Origin: an uncultured Dialister sp.
GTDB taxonomy: Bacteria; Bacillota; Negativicutes; Veillonellales; Dialisteraceae
Assembly: GCA_900541485.1 (NCBI GenBank)
Contig: UQJW01000009.1
Location: forward strand, 1 to 64,000
DNA: 64,000 nt
Direction: 5' to 3'
Position numbers and translations under genes: made by a program. The notes under the pieces were generated by a model. That model was not told the DNA's origin. It was given only the letters and a program-made list of their open reading frames with translations, and did not search any database. This document shows, piece by piece, positions 53,434 through 62,451 of the stretch (its first letter is position 1; each line of letters opens with the position of its first letter).

Positions 53434-54716
53434 TGAAACGATACAGAATGGCCAATCTTATTTTTGCAGGAGCTTTTTTTCTTTTCTGTTTTGCTGCAGT
53501 TTTGCATGTCTGCCGGAAAAATGAGGGGACGGCCTTATTTTATTTCCTTGCCCAGTCCTGCTTTATCGGCTGCGTGGCTGATTGGTTTGCCGTGGAAGCC
53601 ATTTTCAGAAACAGTCTGCATCTTCCCCGCTTCAGACCTTTAATTCCGAAAAATAAAGAGAGAATTGTCCGTCAAATTCATGAAACAGTGAATAGGGATT
53701 TAATTAAAAGCGAAATGTTTGCGGCAATGATTCAGAAATTCTCGCTGACCGCATTTTTAGAAAACGAATACCGCAGCGGAAACGGAGCAGTACGACAATT
53801 TGAAAAAACGGCTGCTTTTTATACGGGCCGGTTCCTTGCCGATTTTGCAGCAGATCACCGCAAAGAAGCGGGACTTTGGGCAAGACAGGGGGGACGCACC
53901 TTTGTAAACCGCTTTGTCCGTTATCTGGAAGATAAGGCACTGAGTGATGATAAAAAAGAGCAAATACTTTTTCAAATACTTGCAGCAGCGGAAGAAAAAA
54001 TTAAAGATCCGTCCTTGCAAACGAAACTGGCCCGCTATTTGAGAACCTGGGGAGACAAGCAGGATAAAGGTTTTTGGGGAAATATGCTGTATCCGCTTGC
54101 CGGCTACATGGGCATCATCGATTATGAAGATATGGCGGCAGCGGTTCTCAAAGCGACGGAAGAAAAAATACAAAGCTGGAAAGAAAAGGATAATCCTTTC
54201 GGACAGACACTGCTTGCAGAATGGAGTCATGCGGTAGAGACGTTTATGGAAACTCCGGCGGTAAAAAAAGCACTTCGTGATTTTGCTTTTTATTTATACG
54301 AATCCTTTCCCGTGGAAGAAAAAGCGGATGCGGTCTTTGAACGGTTATGGGAAGAGTGGGCGGATGGCGATGCTTTCGAAAATCATCTGCTTCCCCGTAT
54401 AGAGCAGGCTTTTCACCGGGCACTCCGCAGTGTGGCAGATAATGAAAAAATACGGAGACAGATGGATTGGGGAGCCAAAAACCTGCTGATGGAAATTCTC
54501 CGCTTTGAGCGAAATCATATATCGGAAGCGATTGTCCGTATACTGGAAAATTACCGGATCGAAGAGCTTAATGAATTTATCGAATCCAAGGTACATAAAG
54601 AGCTTGAAGGTATCCGTATCAACGGAGCAGCGGTAGGTCTTGCGGCAGGTGCTGTTTTATATATTTTTATACAATTTATATATTTGCCGGCCGTAACATT
54701 TCTGTTTAGGTTATAA
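53433..54716 (+). CDS. DUF445 membrane protein 2
   Basis: 427 aa, the same architecture as its neighbour: QSCFIGCVADWFAVEAIF near residue 45, LIPKNKERIVRQIHETVN, a helical body and a C-terminal IRINGAAVGLAAGAVLYIF anchor. The ATG at 53433 overlaps the stop of gene 1 and follows GGGAGGG; a longer frame from 53373 is a shadow. Two divergent copies in tandem suggest a heteromeric membrane complex. Confidence 0.85.
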   Translation: MKRYRMANLIFAGAFFLFCFAAVLHVCRKNEGTALFYFLAQSCFIGCVADWFAVEAIFRNSLHLPRFRPLIPKNKERIVRQIHETVNRDLIKSEMFAAMIQKFSLTAFLENEYRSGNGAVRQFEKTAAFYTGRFLADFAADHRKEAGLWARQGGRTFVNRFVRYLEDKALSDDKKEQILFQILAAAEEKIKDPSLQTKLARYLRTWGDKQDKGFWGNMLYPLAGYMGIIDYEDMAAAVLKATEEKIQSWKEKDNPFGQTLLAEWSHAVETFMETPAVKKALRDFAFYLYESFPVEEKADAVFERLWEEWADGDAFENHLLPRIEQAFHRALRSVADNEKIRRQMDWGAKNLLMEILRFERNHISEAIVRILENYRIEELNEFIESKVHKELEGIRINGAAVGLAAGAVLYIFIQFIYLPAVTFLFRL

Positions 54717-54774
54717 AGGAAATCTGTAGGCTCTTATAAGCCGGACGGTATAGAAAAGACGGGCCTCTTTTTGC

Positions 54775-54780
54775 TATAAT
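54775..54780 (+). promoter_or_regulatory. Extended -10 promoter
   Basis: TGCTATAAT (54772-54780). It overlaps the ATG at 54779, which therefore cannot be the translated start of the next gene. Confidence 0.6.
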
Positions 54781-54799
54781 GGGCACAGAGGTGATGAAT

Positions 54800-55114
54800 A
54801 TGGAATATTTAACAGTAGACAGAATGGTTGTAGACGGTGTGGACAAATATCGGATTTCCGAATTAAAACGTGTATATGGCAGTGTCGTATACGACGGAGA
54901 AGAATTTGTATTCCTCTATGAACCGGAATCAGAAGATACGACCCGTGCATACCGTCCGGAAAGTTATGTCATGGCCGTTATGCTTGATGATGAGATTTTT
55001 GATGGGAAAACCCTTCAGTATTGCATCACGCTGACCTATGACGGGCACGTAAAGTCTGTTGACTATCTCGGACTGGACGATGCCGGACGTCCCGATACGG
55101 TAGATATCGAATAA
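54800..55114 (+). CDS. Small unknown acidic protein, 104 aa
   Basis: Starts MEYLTVDRMVVDG, with GAGGTG six bases before the ATG. It is acidic and strand-rich (YRISELKRVYGSVVYDGEEFVFLYEP, LQYCITLTYDGHVKSVDYLG), with no membrane segment. Not recognised. It is monocistronic, with its own promoter and terminator. Confidence 0.6.
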   Translation: MEYLTVDRMVVDGVDKYRISELKRVYGSVVYDGEEFVFLYEPESEDTTRAYRPESYVMAVMLDDEIFDGKTLQYCITLTYDGHVKSVDYLGLDDAGRPDTVDIE

Positions 55115-55118
55115 GATG

Positions 55119-55159
55119 AAAAAAGCAGAGCTTCTTTACAGAGGCTTTGCTTTTTTTAT
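55119..55159 (+). terminator. Terminator after the 104-aa gene
   Basis: AAGCAGAGCTTC pairs with GAGGCTTTGCTT (some G-U pairing) and runs into T7. Confidence 0.75.
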
Positions 55160-55279
55160 GCATGACTTCCGCAAACTGCAAGAAACTTAAATTTTTCCTG
55201 TGCAGTTCATATATTAATTTCATTATGAAAAACTGAATCATTCATAGATAATTTATATGTTTCATATGAGAAATCATGC

Positions 55280-55285
55280 TATAAT
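55280..55285 (+). promoter_or_regulatory. Extended -10 promoter
   Basis: TGCTATAAT at 55277-55285, 33 bases before the start of the next gene. No good -35 box. Confidence 0.55.
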
Positions 55286-55317
55286 ATAAAAAATACAATC
55301 GGAAAGTGAGGCGCATT

Positions 55318-56136
55318 ATGACAATTACTTATATACTCCAAATTTTGGATGATATCGAAAAAGGAGATTCCAAGAAATACGGTGTTATTACGGATATGAA
55401 CGGCGAATTGCAAAAAGCAGTGCGGCGTGCCAGACGGCGTATTACCCGTCTCCGCTTCCGTGCCCAGTATGAATTGGGAGAAATGGATAAAGCCAAGGTT
55501 GCGGCAGCCAACGATCATATGCCCCGCTTCATCAGAGTACTTGATAAGATTCGCAATTTAAATTTGGAAGACTGCCGCGGACTGCAGGGAATAGAAGACT
55601 TTCTCGATGATGAAAACCGTGTACATGAAGTTGTCGAAATGGCACAAAAAATAGGACAGCTCTCTGTCATAAGCTCCTCTGCTTATACGCCGATGGCACT
55701 CGGTTTCGGACTGCTTGAAACCCACACTTCGCTGGATGATATAGAAATAGATAATGCGAAATTCAAAACAATGAATCCCGCCTATGCAAAGACAGTTAAA
55801 GAAGAAATACTCGCATTCCGGGAACGGGTGCGCAGTATCTGCCACTATCTTGAAGATATTGCACAATGTGCGAAAGAAAAAGCCGATGCCATCAATGACC
55901 TTGCCGATTACTTTGCCGACGGAGTGGAAAGTGCGGAACGGATACAAATGCAGGCAGGCGGCGATTGGGCGATGTATACCTTGGTACAGAAAATGCAAAT
56001 CGGGAGAGCCATACAGGTGGCACAACTGATTACACTTCTCTTCCAAAGACTTCTTGACTCCGACGGACAGATATACGAAAGCAGTCGGGCTGCTATAAAA
56101 AAAGCACAAGATGAATTATTAAAACGTGATGCATAA
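55318..56136 (+). CDS. Unknown helical protein, pair member 1
   Basis: 272-aa soluble, largely helical protein. An Arg-rich helix near residues 30-60 (KAVRRARRRITRLRFRAQYELGEMDKAK) starts the part shared with 56328-57140. A Gly-containing hydrophobic patch (SVISSSAYTPMALGFGLLE) and a long coiled-coil-like C-terminal half follow (ILAFRERVRSICHYLEDIAQ, INDLADYFADGVESAERIQMQAGGDW). No family recognised. The ATG at 55318 follows GTGAGG. Confidence 0.65.
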   Translation: MTITYILQILDDIEKGDSKKYGVITDMNGELQKAVRRARRRITRLRFRAQYELGEMDKAKVAAANDHMPRFIRVLDKIRNLNLEDCRGLQGIEDFLDDENRVHEVVEMAQKIGQLSVISSSAYTPMALGFGLLETHTSLDDIEIDNAKFKTMNPAYAKTVKEEILAFRERVRSICHYLEDIAQCAKEKADAINDLADYFADGVESAERIQMQAGGDWAMYTLVQKMQIGRAIQVAQLITLLFQRLLDSDGQIYESSRAAIKKAQDELLKRDA

Positions 56137-56160
56137 AACCGCCGAATTATGACATATCAA

Positions 56161-56201
56161 CCGATCCCCGGGAAAGTTTCAACTTATGGGGGTCGGTTTT
56201 T
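56161..56201 (+). terminator. Terminator of pair member 1
   Basis: CCGATCCCC and GGGGGTCGG arms followed by T5, 25 bases after the stop. Confidence 0.85.
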
Positions 56202-56283
56202 GTATAACCGGAAAGAATAGGAGAAATACATAAAAGGTATAAACAGAAGCGGGCGGACAAATAGAAAAGAATATAAAGTATGC

Positions 56284-56289
56284 TATAAT
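56284..56289 (+). promoter_or_regulatory. Extended -10 promoter
   Basis: TGCTATAAT at 56281-56289, 39 bases before the start of pair member 2. Confidence 0.55.
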
Positions 56290-56327
56290 TTAAAGAACAG
56301 ATAACCATAAAAATAAGGAGGCGTCGG

Positions 56328-57140
56328 ATGTCTATTTCATTTTTACTTCGCATGATATCAAAAATGGTGAGCGGAAATGGAGGAAATACCCCTTCCCAAA
56401 ACATCAATGACGAAATTGAGCGGGCCAAAGGAAGAGCGACCAAAAGGATTTTCCGGGCAAAAATGCGTGCCCAGGAAGAATTGGGAGAGCTTGACCGCGT
56501 AAGAATCACCCTGATGTCGGGAGATATGAAAAAATTCACCAATGAATTTGCCCAGATCAAAAATGTAGATTTTCATGACTGTGATACTTTAACGGGGCTG
56601 GAACAATTCAATAAAGAAAGAAAAAGTTGGAAAGAACTGCAAGAACTGTCCACAAAAGCGATGGGACTCATCACCATATCCGGAGCGATGGATGCGATAG
56701 GATTCGGTGCCGGTGTACTCGACCAGTATGCGGTTGTCCCTGAGATTAACGGATTAGAAGACGTCTCAAAAGAAGATGTCGAAGCCTTAAAAGAAATAGG
56801 CGTCCACCTTGATGAATTCCAGAAAAAAGTAAAGAAAATGTGCCGCCGAATGCAGGAAATCAGAAGAGAAGCCCGTCAGGCGGAAGACGCACTCCTTGAC
56901 CTTTCCGATTACCTGGAGGACGGAATTGCGGATATCAAAAATATCCGTTCTAAAGCAGGAAATAACTGGAAAAAATATACGGAATCCCAAAAGATTCTCA
57001 TAGGCCGCACGGCCCAGGTAGCCCACCTGATCAGTATTCTTTCGGAAGTCCGTTTCCTCACTGACGAGGCAGATTTAAGAGAAGAAATCAAAGAGGCTCT
57101 CGGAGCTGCTTCCGAACTCTTAGACGAGCTTGGAGCCTGA
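56328..57140 (+). CDS. Unknown helical protein, pair member 2
   Basis: 270-aa paralogue of the preceding gene. Shared blocks in the same order are the Arg/Lys-rich helix ending RAQEELGELDRVRI, the DCDTLTGLEQF segment, SGAMDAIGFGAGVLDQ, EEx-helices, LLDLSDYLEDGIADI and IGRTAQVAHLI near the end. No signal peptide, membrane span or known catalytic motif. AAGGAGG precedes the ATG. It lies 170 bases ahead of the cas operon but has its own terminator, so it is probably not part of it. Confidence 0.65.
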   Translation: MSISFLLRMISKMVSGNGGNTPSQNINDEIERAKGRATKRIFRAKMRAQEELGELDRVRITLMSGDMKKFTNEFAQIKNVDFHDCDTLTGLEQFNKERKSWKELQELSTKAMGLITISGAMDAIGFGAGVLDQYAVVPEINGLEDVSKEDVEALKEIGVHLDEFQKKVKKMCRRMQEIRREARQAEDALLDLSDYLEDGIADIKNIRSKAGNNWKKYTESQKILIGRTAQVAHLISILSEVRFLTDEADLREEIKEALGAASELLDELGA

Positions 57141-57146
57141 AAAAAT

Positions 57147-57187
57147 AAAAAGTCAGCATCTGTAAAAAGATGTTGGCTTTTTTATTT
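57147..57187 (+). terminator. Terminator of pair member 2
   Basis: AAAAGTCAGCATC pairs with GATGTTGGCTTTTTT, followed by ATTTT. Confidence 0.85.
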
Positions 57188-57309
57188 TCCGGATTTACGG
57201 AAATATTTAAGGATTTTCAAGTATAAAAAATATTGAAAAGATATACTACAATAAAATAATAGAAAAGATTAGAGAAAGCATTTTAAAAGTTTGGGAGAGG
57301 GGAATTTTT

Positions 57310-59748
57310 ATGTTAATCGGACACAGCAGAACGGATGCCAGTGGAAATCGTACTTTTCAGTCTTTAAAAGAACATTCTACCCGTGTTGCCGAACTATGCA
57401 GTAGGATTTGCAACTATATTAATGCTCCTTGTATCGGATATCTGACAGGTCTTTTACATGACATGGGAAAAGCAAATGCGAGTGTACAAGCGATGCTTCG
57501 TGGTGAAAAACCAAAAGGAGGAAATCATTCCTCTGCAGGCGCCCGTTACATCTGGGAAATGTATGGAAATCACTCTGATCCTGCGGTACGATTGACAGCT
57601 AAAATGATAGCTTTATCCATTGTGTGTCACCATTCCGGCCGGTGTGATATATATTCGCCGGAGGGAAATGAAGAATGGCTGGATCGGATAATGACAGCTC
57701 AAATAGACCCATACTATGACCAAATCAAACAAGCCTTTTTTGATGAATGTGCAACAGAAAAAGAAATCGAAGATTTAATGCAAAAAGCAGCAAAAGAATT
57801 CGTTTCTTTGTTTCTTACAATCCGGGAAATAGGAAAACGTAAGAACAATGAGGGGGAACTTGTTTCTACGACAACTCCGGTTTCTTTTATGGTGGGACTG
57901 CTTCACCGGGTCATTTTCGGAGCACTTGTGGATGCAGATTGGACAGATACATCGTGTTTTATGGAAGGAAAACCTCTACCACAGGAAATGACAGATGAAA
58001 AGCGTCAAGAAATGTGGAATGAAATATCGGGCAGAACAGAAAAATTTCTGACCGGTCTGATACCTGATAAACCTATAGATTATCTTAGGGAAGAGATATC
58101 AAAAGAATGTTTTCTTGCATCTGCAGATAATCCGGGCATTTATCGTCTTTTTGTCCCTACCGGTGGAGGAAAAACCTACTCGGGATTACGTTTTTCCATA
58201 GAAACTGCAAAAAAACAAAATGCTTCAAAGGTCGTTTATTTTGCGCCTTATAAATCAATTTTGACTCAAAATGCAGAAAGCTTTAGGAAAGTCGTAGGAA
58301 AGAGCGCTTGGGTACTGGAGCATCATTCTGATGTTGTGATAGAAAAAGAAGAAGAGGAAGAAAATTGGGCGGGAGCCAGAGAACGGTGGCAGGGAGTTCC
58401 TGTTATCACAACTACGATGGTTCAGTTTCTGAATACGCTGTTTGCGGCACCCAGACAAAATATCAGGCGTTTGCCCGGCCTTGCCAAATCTATATTGTTT
58501 TTTGACGAAATACAATGCCTGCCGTTAGAAGATACATATATATTTAATTTATCAGTTAATTTTCTTGCAAAAGTATTGGGATGCACTATTGTACTTTGCA
58601 CAGCTACACAGCCGGCTTTAGACCAAGTCGAATATCCTCTTTTATTTAATGAGAAAAAAGACATTGTAGAGAATTATGAGGAAAAATTCGAACAATTTAA
58701 AAGAACCCGGATTGTTTGGCAAAAAAGGCGGGGCGGGTACTCGAAAGAAGAATTGGCCTCGTTTATTGAAGAGAAACTTGAGGGAAACCAATCGGTCTTA
58801 GTTGTTTTAAATACAAAGTCGGCAGCCGAAAAGATTTATGATGCCCTAAAGGCACAAAAGCAAGAACAGGATGAAATATATTGTCTGACTACAAATTTAT
58901 GCGTAGCTCACAGAAGAGATATTATAGAAAAAATTCACCGGTATGAAATAAAAAAAGAAAAAACAAACAAAAAGTTGATTTGTGTGAGTACACAGCTTAT
59001 TGAGGCGGGTGTCGACTTAAGCTTTGACTGCGTAATACGAAGTATGGCGGGATTGACCAGCGTGGCACAAGCGGCAGGAAGATGTAACCGGCATGGGGAG
59101 AGTGAATGTAAAGATGTCTATTTGATCGAATGTGATACTACCCTGGAAGATTTACGATACCTTCCATCTATTGAAAAAGCAAAACAAGCCACACTCCTTG
59201 TACTTGAAAACAATCCGGAAATAGAAGATGATTTATTATCACCTAATGCTATGGAAAAATATTATCAAAAATATTATGATAATAAAAAAGAAATGAAGTA
59301 TAGATTAGTTAAAAATAAAAGAGGTTCTTATACTCTGTTTGATTTACTGAGTACCAATGCAGCAGGCAAAAATGCTTTTACAGAACTGAGGGATAAAGAA
59401 ATTCCCAAAACAGATTGGTGTTTTAATCAGGCTTTCGGCACAGCGGAAAGCGCATTTGAAGCAATTCCCGATGAGACTGTTCCCGTTCTTGTCCCTTATG
59501 GAGAATCCGGCAAAAGAATAATAGCTGATATTTTAGCAGAAAGGGGAAAACAGGTGCCTTATGACCTGATTCGCAAAAGTCAATCCTATACGGTTGCTCT
59601 CGGACACGGACAATGTAAATCCTTAGAGAAACAGGAAGGGATTCGGCCTTATTTTGATGGCAGATTATTGGTGTTACAAGACGATTTCTATGATGAGAAT
59701 AAGGGGGTGCAGGTCAAAGGAAAAGAAGGCGACATTATTTTTGTTTGA
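57310..59748 (+). CDS. cas3: CRISPR-associated nuclease/helicase Cas3 (type I-C)
   Basis: 812-aa effector that degrades target DNA after Cascade binding. The HD nuclease domain is N-terminal: His22 in LKEHSTR, His50-Asp51 in LLHDMGK, HSSAG near 76 and CHHSGRCD near 105. The SF2 helicase follows with VPTGGGKT near 285, FFDEIQ near 397 (the DEIQ variant is common in this subtype), CTATQPAL near 430 and QAAGRCNRHGE near 590. GAGAGGGG precedes the ATG. It is the first gene of the operon. Confidence 0.96.
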   Translation: MLIGHSRTDASGNRTFQSLKEHSTRVAELCSRICNYINAPCIGYLTGLLHDMGKANASVQAMLRGEKPKGGNHSSAGARYIWEMYGNHSDPAVRLTAKMIALSIVCHHSGRCDIYSPEGNEEWLDRIMTAQIDPYYDQIKQAFFDECATEKEIEDLMQKAAKEFVSLFLTIREIGKRKNNEGELVSTTTPVSFMVGLLHRVIFGALVDADWTDTSCFMEGKPLPQEMTDEKRQEMWNEISGRTEKFLTGLIPDKPIDYLREEISKECFLASADNPGIYRLFVPTGGGKTYSGLRFSIETAKKQNASKVVYFAPYKSILTQNAESFRKVVGKSAWVLEHHSDVVIEKEEEEENWAGARERWQGVPVITTTMVQFLNTLFAAPRQNIRRLPGLAKSILFFDEIQCLPLEDTYIFNLSVNFLAKVLGCTIVLCTATQPALDQVEYPLLFNEKKDIVENYEEKFEQFKRTRIVWQKRRGGYSKEELASFIEEKLEGNQSVLVVLNTKSAAEKIYDALKAQKQEQDEIYCLTTNLCVAHRRDIIEKIHRYEIKKEKTNKKLICVSTQLIEAGVDLSFDCVIRSMAGLTSVAQAAGRCNRHGESECKDVYLIECDTTLEDLRYLPSIEKAKQATLLVLENNPEIEDDLLSPNAMEKYYQKYYDNKKEMKYRLVKNKRGSYTLFDLLSTNAAGKNAFTELRDKEIPKTDWCFNQAFGTAESAFEAIPDETVPVLVPYGESGKRIIADILAERGKQVPYDLIRKSQSYTVALGHGQCKSLEKQEGIRPYFDGRLLVLQDDFYDENKGVQVKGKEGDIIFV

Positions 59749-59763
59749 CAGGAGGTGTAAAAT

Positions 59764-60483
59764 TTGAGATTTTCAAATGAAATTTCTTTCCGGCTATGGG
59801 GGAGATATGCATTATTCAGTGACCCGATTACGAGAGTGGGAGGGGAAAAAAGCAGTTATCCTGTTCCGACGTATCAGGCATTGAAAGGAATTGTGGAAAG
59901 TTGTTATTGGAAACCGACATTTATCTGGTATATCGATGCTGTAAGAATTATGAAACCCATTGAAACGGAATCGAAGGGTATCAGACCTATTAATTACAGC
60001 AACGGTAAAAATGATTTATCAATTTATATGTATCTTACTGATGTGGAATACCAGGTAAAAGCTCACTTTGAGTGGAATGAAAACAGAAGTGATTTAGCTA
60101 AAGACAGAAATGAAAACAAACATTTCTTTATGGCGAAACGAATGCTGGAGCGGGGAGGAAGAAGAGATATTTTCTTGGGGACAAGAGAATGCCAGGGGTA
60201 CATAGAGCCATGTGTGTTCGGAGAGGGCAAGGGGGCTTATGATAATCTTCCGTCATTACCTCTGGGAGTCATGGTTCATGGAATTACCTATCCCGACGAA
60301 AGTAAAGACAGAAAAATGAGCGTCCGTCTTTGGCGACCGGTGATGAAAGAAAAAGGAATTATAGAATTTATCCGTCCGGAAGACTGCACGATGGTCAAGG
60401 AGATCAAGTCTTATGATTATAAAGTATTCAATATAGGAGAAAACATGCAAAGTGTAGAGGAGTTGGAAAGAGAGGTGAAATAG
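59764..60483 (+). CDS. cas5c: Cas5c, type I-C crRNA endonuclease/Cascade subunit
   Basis: 239-aa RAMP-fold protein. In type I-C, Cas5 replaces Cas6 by cutting the repeat RNA and stays bound to the crRNA 5' handle. It begins [30 protein letters not shown], typical of Cas5c/d, and has the [16 protein letters not shown] block. The start is TTG with AGGAGGTG upstream. It runs directly into cas8c. Confidence 0.94.
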   Translation: MRFSNEISFRLWGRYALFSDPITRVGGEKSSYPVPTYQALKGIVESCYWKPTFIWYIDAVRIMKPIETESKGIRPINYSNGKNDLSIYMYLTDVEYQVKAHFEWNENRSDLAKDRNENKHFFMAKRMLERGGRRDIFLGTRECQGYIEPCVFGEGKGAYDNLPSLPLGVMVHGITYPDESKDRKMSVRLWRPVMKEKGIIEFIRPEDCTMVKEIKSYDYKVFNIGENMQSVEELEREVK

Positions 60484-62433
60484 GTGAGTTGGATAGAGCG
60501 ATGCTATGAAGTCTATGACAAAAATTCTCGTTTTATAGGGGATATGGATAGTGGAAATACGCCTCTTGTCCCTGTGGCACATACGACTCAGCAAGTTCAT
60601 ATAGAAGTACGGATTAACGGAAATGGAGAATTTAGAGGGGCCAGAGTTCTCGGCCCCGAAGAAATTACGACTATTATTCCCTGTACGGAAGAATCGTCGG
60701 CAAGAACATCAGGAGCGGTTCCCCATCCTTTAGTGGATAAATTACAATATTTGGCCGGTGACTATAAACTATTTGGTGGAGAAAAAGAAAGTTGCTGGAA
60801 ACCTTATATAGAAGGTTTAAAAGCATGGTGCAAATCGTCTTACGGAACTCCCGAAATTAAAGCTGTATTGGCTTATTTGGTAAAAGGCGTTTTGATAGCA
60901 GATTTAGTGAATGAAAGAATACTTTTTACTGATGAGAAAAATCAATTAACAAAAAAATGGGAAGGAGATAAAGACGAAACACCGTCTATATTTAAAAGTG
61001 TAAAGGGGAAGGATGGCCCCTTTGAGTCATTTGTAAAATTTATAGTAGATGGCCGGGATATAAGCAAAGATCATAAGTTATGGGAATCATTTATTGCCTA
61101 TTCTTCCACCAGGGGAAAAGCAAAGGGATATTGCTATGCCAGCGGGAAAGAAACAGAATTGACAACATTGAGCCCGTATAAAATACGGCATGCCGGTGAT
61201 CGGGCAAAATTGATATCCAGTAATGACAGCACAAATTTCACATATCGTGGTCGTTTTTTACATCCGAAAGAAGCAGTTGGTATCGGTTTTGAAGTTAACC
61301 AGAAAGCACATAGTGCATTGCGCTGGTTAATTGCAAAGCAGGGGAAATTCGTATCAGGAGCTGCATTCTTAGCATGGGGAACAAAGAATGAAAAAATCCC
61401 ACGGGTTTTAGGTGATAGCTTTGAGGTACTTCAACAGTGGGATAATGGAATATTTGATGAGTCTATAGGAGATGATGAGGAAAAAACTTCAGACACAAAG
61501 GAGGTTTTTGCCAAGGCTTTTAACAAAGCATTAGCAGGATATAGGACAGAACTAACTCCAACCGCACAAATCTCTGTTATCGTTTTAGATGCTGCTGTTC
61601 CGGGGCGTATGGGAATTCGATATTATAAAGAACTTTCCGGGTTCCGGCTGATGGAAAATCTGGAAAATTGGCATCATACATATAATTGGCAGATGTCATA
61701 TCGGAAAATAAAAGGAAAGAATAAGAGCGGTAAAGATGATATAAGGATTACTTTTATCGGAGCACCGTCTCCGGAAGATATTGCAAAAGCTGCTTATGGA
61801 GAGCTTGTTGATGATAAGCTGAAACAGCAAACAGTAGAACGAATTATGCCCTGCATTATTGACGGGAAATTGCTACCAGGAGATATTTTGAGAGCGGCGG
61901 TAAACAGGGCGGTACATTCTATAGGTCTTGAGCGGTGGGAGGCCAATAAGACACAGCAAATTGCATGTGCACTTATTCGCGGTTATTATGAAAAACGATA
62001 TAAGGAGGTATTTTCAATGGCAGTCGATGAATCTATTAAAGACAGAAGCTATGTGTTCGGTAGAATACTGGCTTGTGCGGAGCAAGTCGAAAGATATGCC
62101 CAAAATCTGGCAAGTCATGGTGCGGAAGATGCGGGGAGTAAACGGCCTACCAATGCGGAAAGATTGATGTTTGCCTATGCACTTCATCCGGTAAATACAC
62201 TTACTGTGTTACAGGAGAAGTTACGTCCCTATATTGACCGTATTAAGACAAATACGGGAAGTGATCCGCAACGATATGTTGAAATGTTACGCCTTATCAG
62301 TGAATTGGGTGTACAAAATTATACAAATGATAAACTGGGAGATAAATTTTTGCTCGGATATGCCAGTCAAAAGATACAATTTATAGAAGATAACAAAAAT
62401 AGTAAACGTGATGAATCTGCGATAAATGGTTAA
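60484..62433 (+). CDS. cas8c: Cas8c (Csd1), large subunit of type I-C Cascade
   Basis: 649-aa large subunit thought to recognise the PAM. The N-terminal WIERCYEVYDKNS, the HAGDRAKLISSNDSTNFTYRGRF region near 240 and the C-terminal helical bundle (AYALHPVNTLTVLQEKL) match Csd1. The start is GTG immediately after the cas5c stop. An internal start near residue 515 (a ribosome site AAGGAGG at 62002 and ATG at 62017) resembles the known internal start that makes the separate small subunit Cas11c. Confidence 0.94.
   Translation: MSWIERCYEVYDKNSRFIGDMDSGNTPLVPVAHTTQQVHIEVRINGNGEFRGARVLGPEEITTIIPCTEESSARTSGAVPHPLVDKLQYLAGDYKLFGGEKESCWKPYIEGLKAWCKSSYGTPEIKAVLAYLVKGVLIADLVNERILFTDEKNQLTKKWEGDKDETPSIFKSVKGKDGPFESFVKFIVDGRDISKDHKLWESFIAYSSTRGKAKGYCYASGKETELTTLSPYKIRHAGDRAKLISSNDSTNFTYRGRFLHPKEAVGIGFEVNQKAHSALRWLIAKQGKFVSGAAFLAWGTKNEKIPRVLGDSFEVLQQWDNGIFDESIGDDEEKTSDTKEVFAKAFNKALAGYRTELTPTAQISVIVLDAAVPGRMGIRYYKELSGFRLMENLENWHHTYNWQMSYRKIKGKNKSGKDDIRITFIGAPSPEDIAKAAYGELVDDKLKQQTVERIMPCIIDGKLLPGDILRAAVNRAVHSIGLERWEANKTQQIACALIRGYYEKRYKEVFSMAVDESIKDRSYVFGRILACAEQVERYAQNLASHGAEDAGSKRPTNAERLMFAYALHPVNTLTVLQEKLRPYIDRIKTNTGSDPQRYVEMLRLISELGVQNYTNDKLGDKFLLGYASQKIQFIEDNKNSKRDESAING
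62017..62433 (+). CDS. Probable internally translated small subunit Cas11c
   Basis: Inside cas8c, AAGGAGG at 62000-62006 stands about ten bases before an in-frame ATG at 62017 (MAVDESIKDRSYVFGRIL start). Translation from it would give a 138-aa helical protein equal to the C-terminal domain of Cas8c. Type I-C systems are known to make Cas11 this way. The ribosome site and in-frame start are seen; the expression is inferred. Confidence 0.6.
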   Translation: MAVDESIKDRSYVFGRILACAEQVERYAQNLASHGAEDAGSKRPTNAERLMFAYALHPVNTLTVLQEKLRPYIDRIKTNTGSDPQRYVEMLRLISELGVQNYTNDKLGDKFLLGYASQKIQFIEDNKNSKRDESAING

Positions 62434-62451
62434 TTGAAAAGGAGAATAATC

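Noticed and set aside
57141..57309. CRISPR array or leader before cas3
   Set aside because: No repeated 30-base units are present; the region is a terminator and AT-rich promoter sequence.
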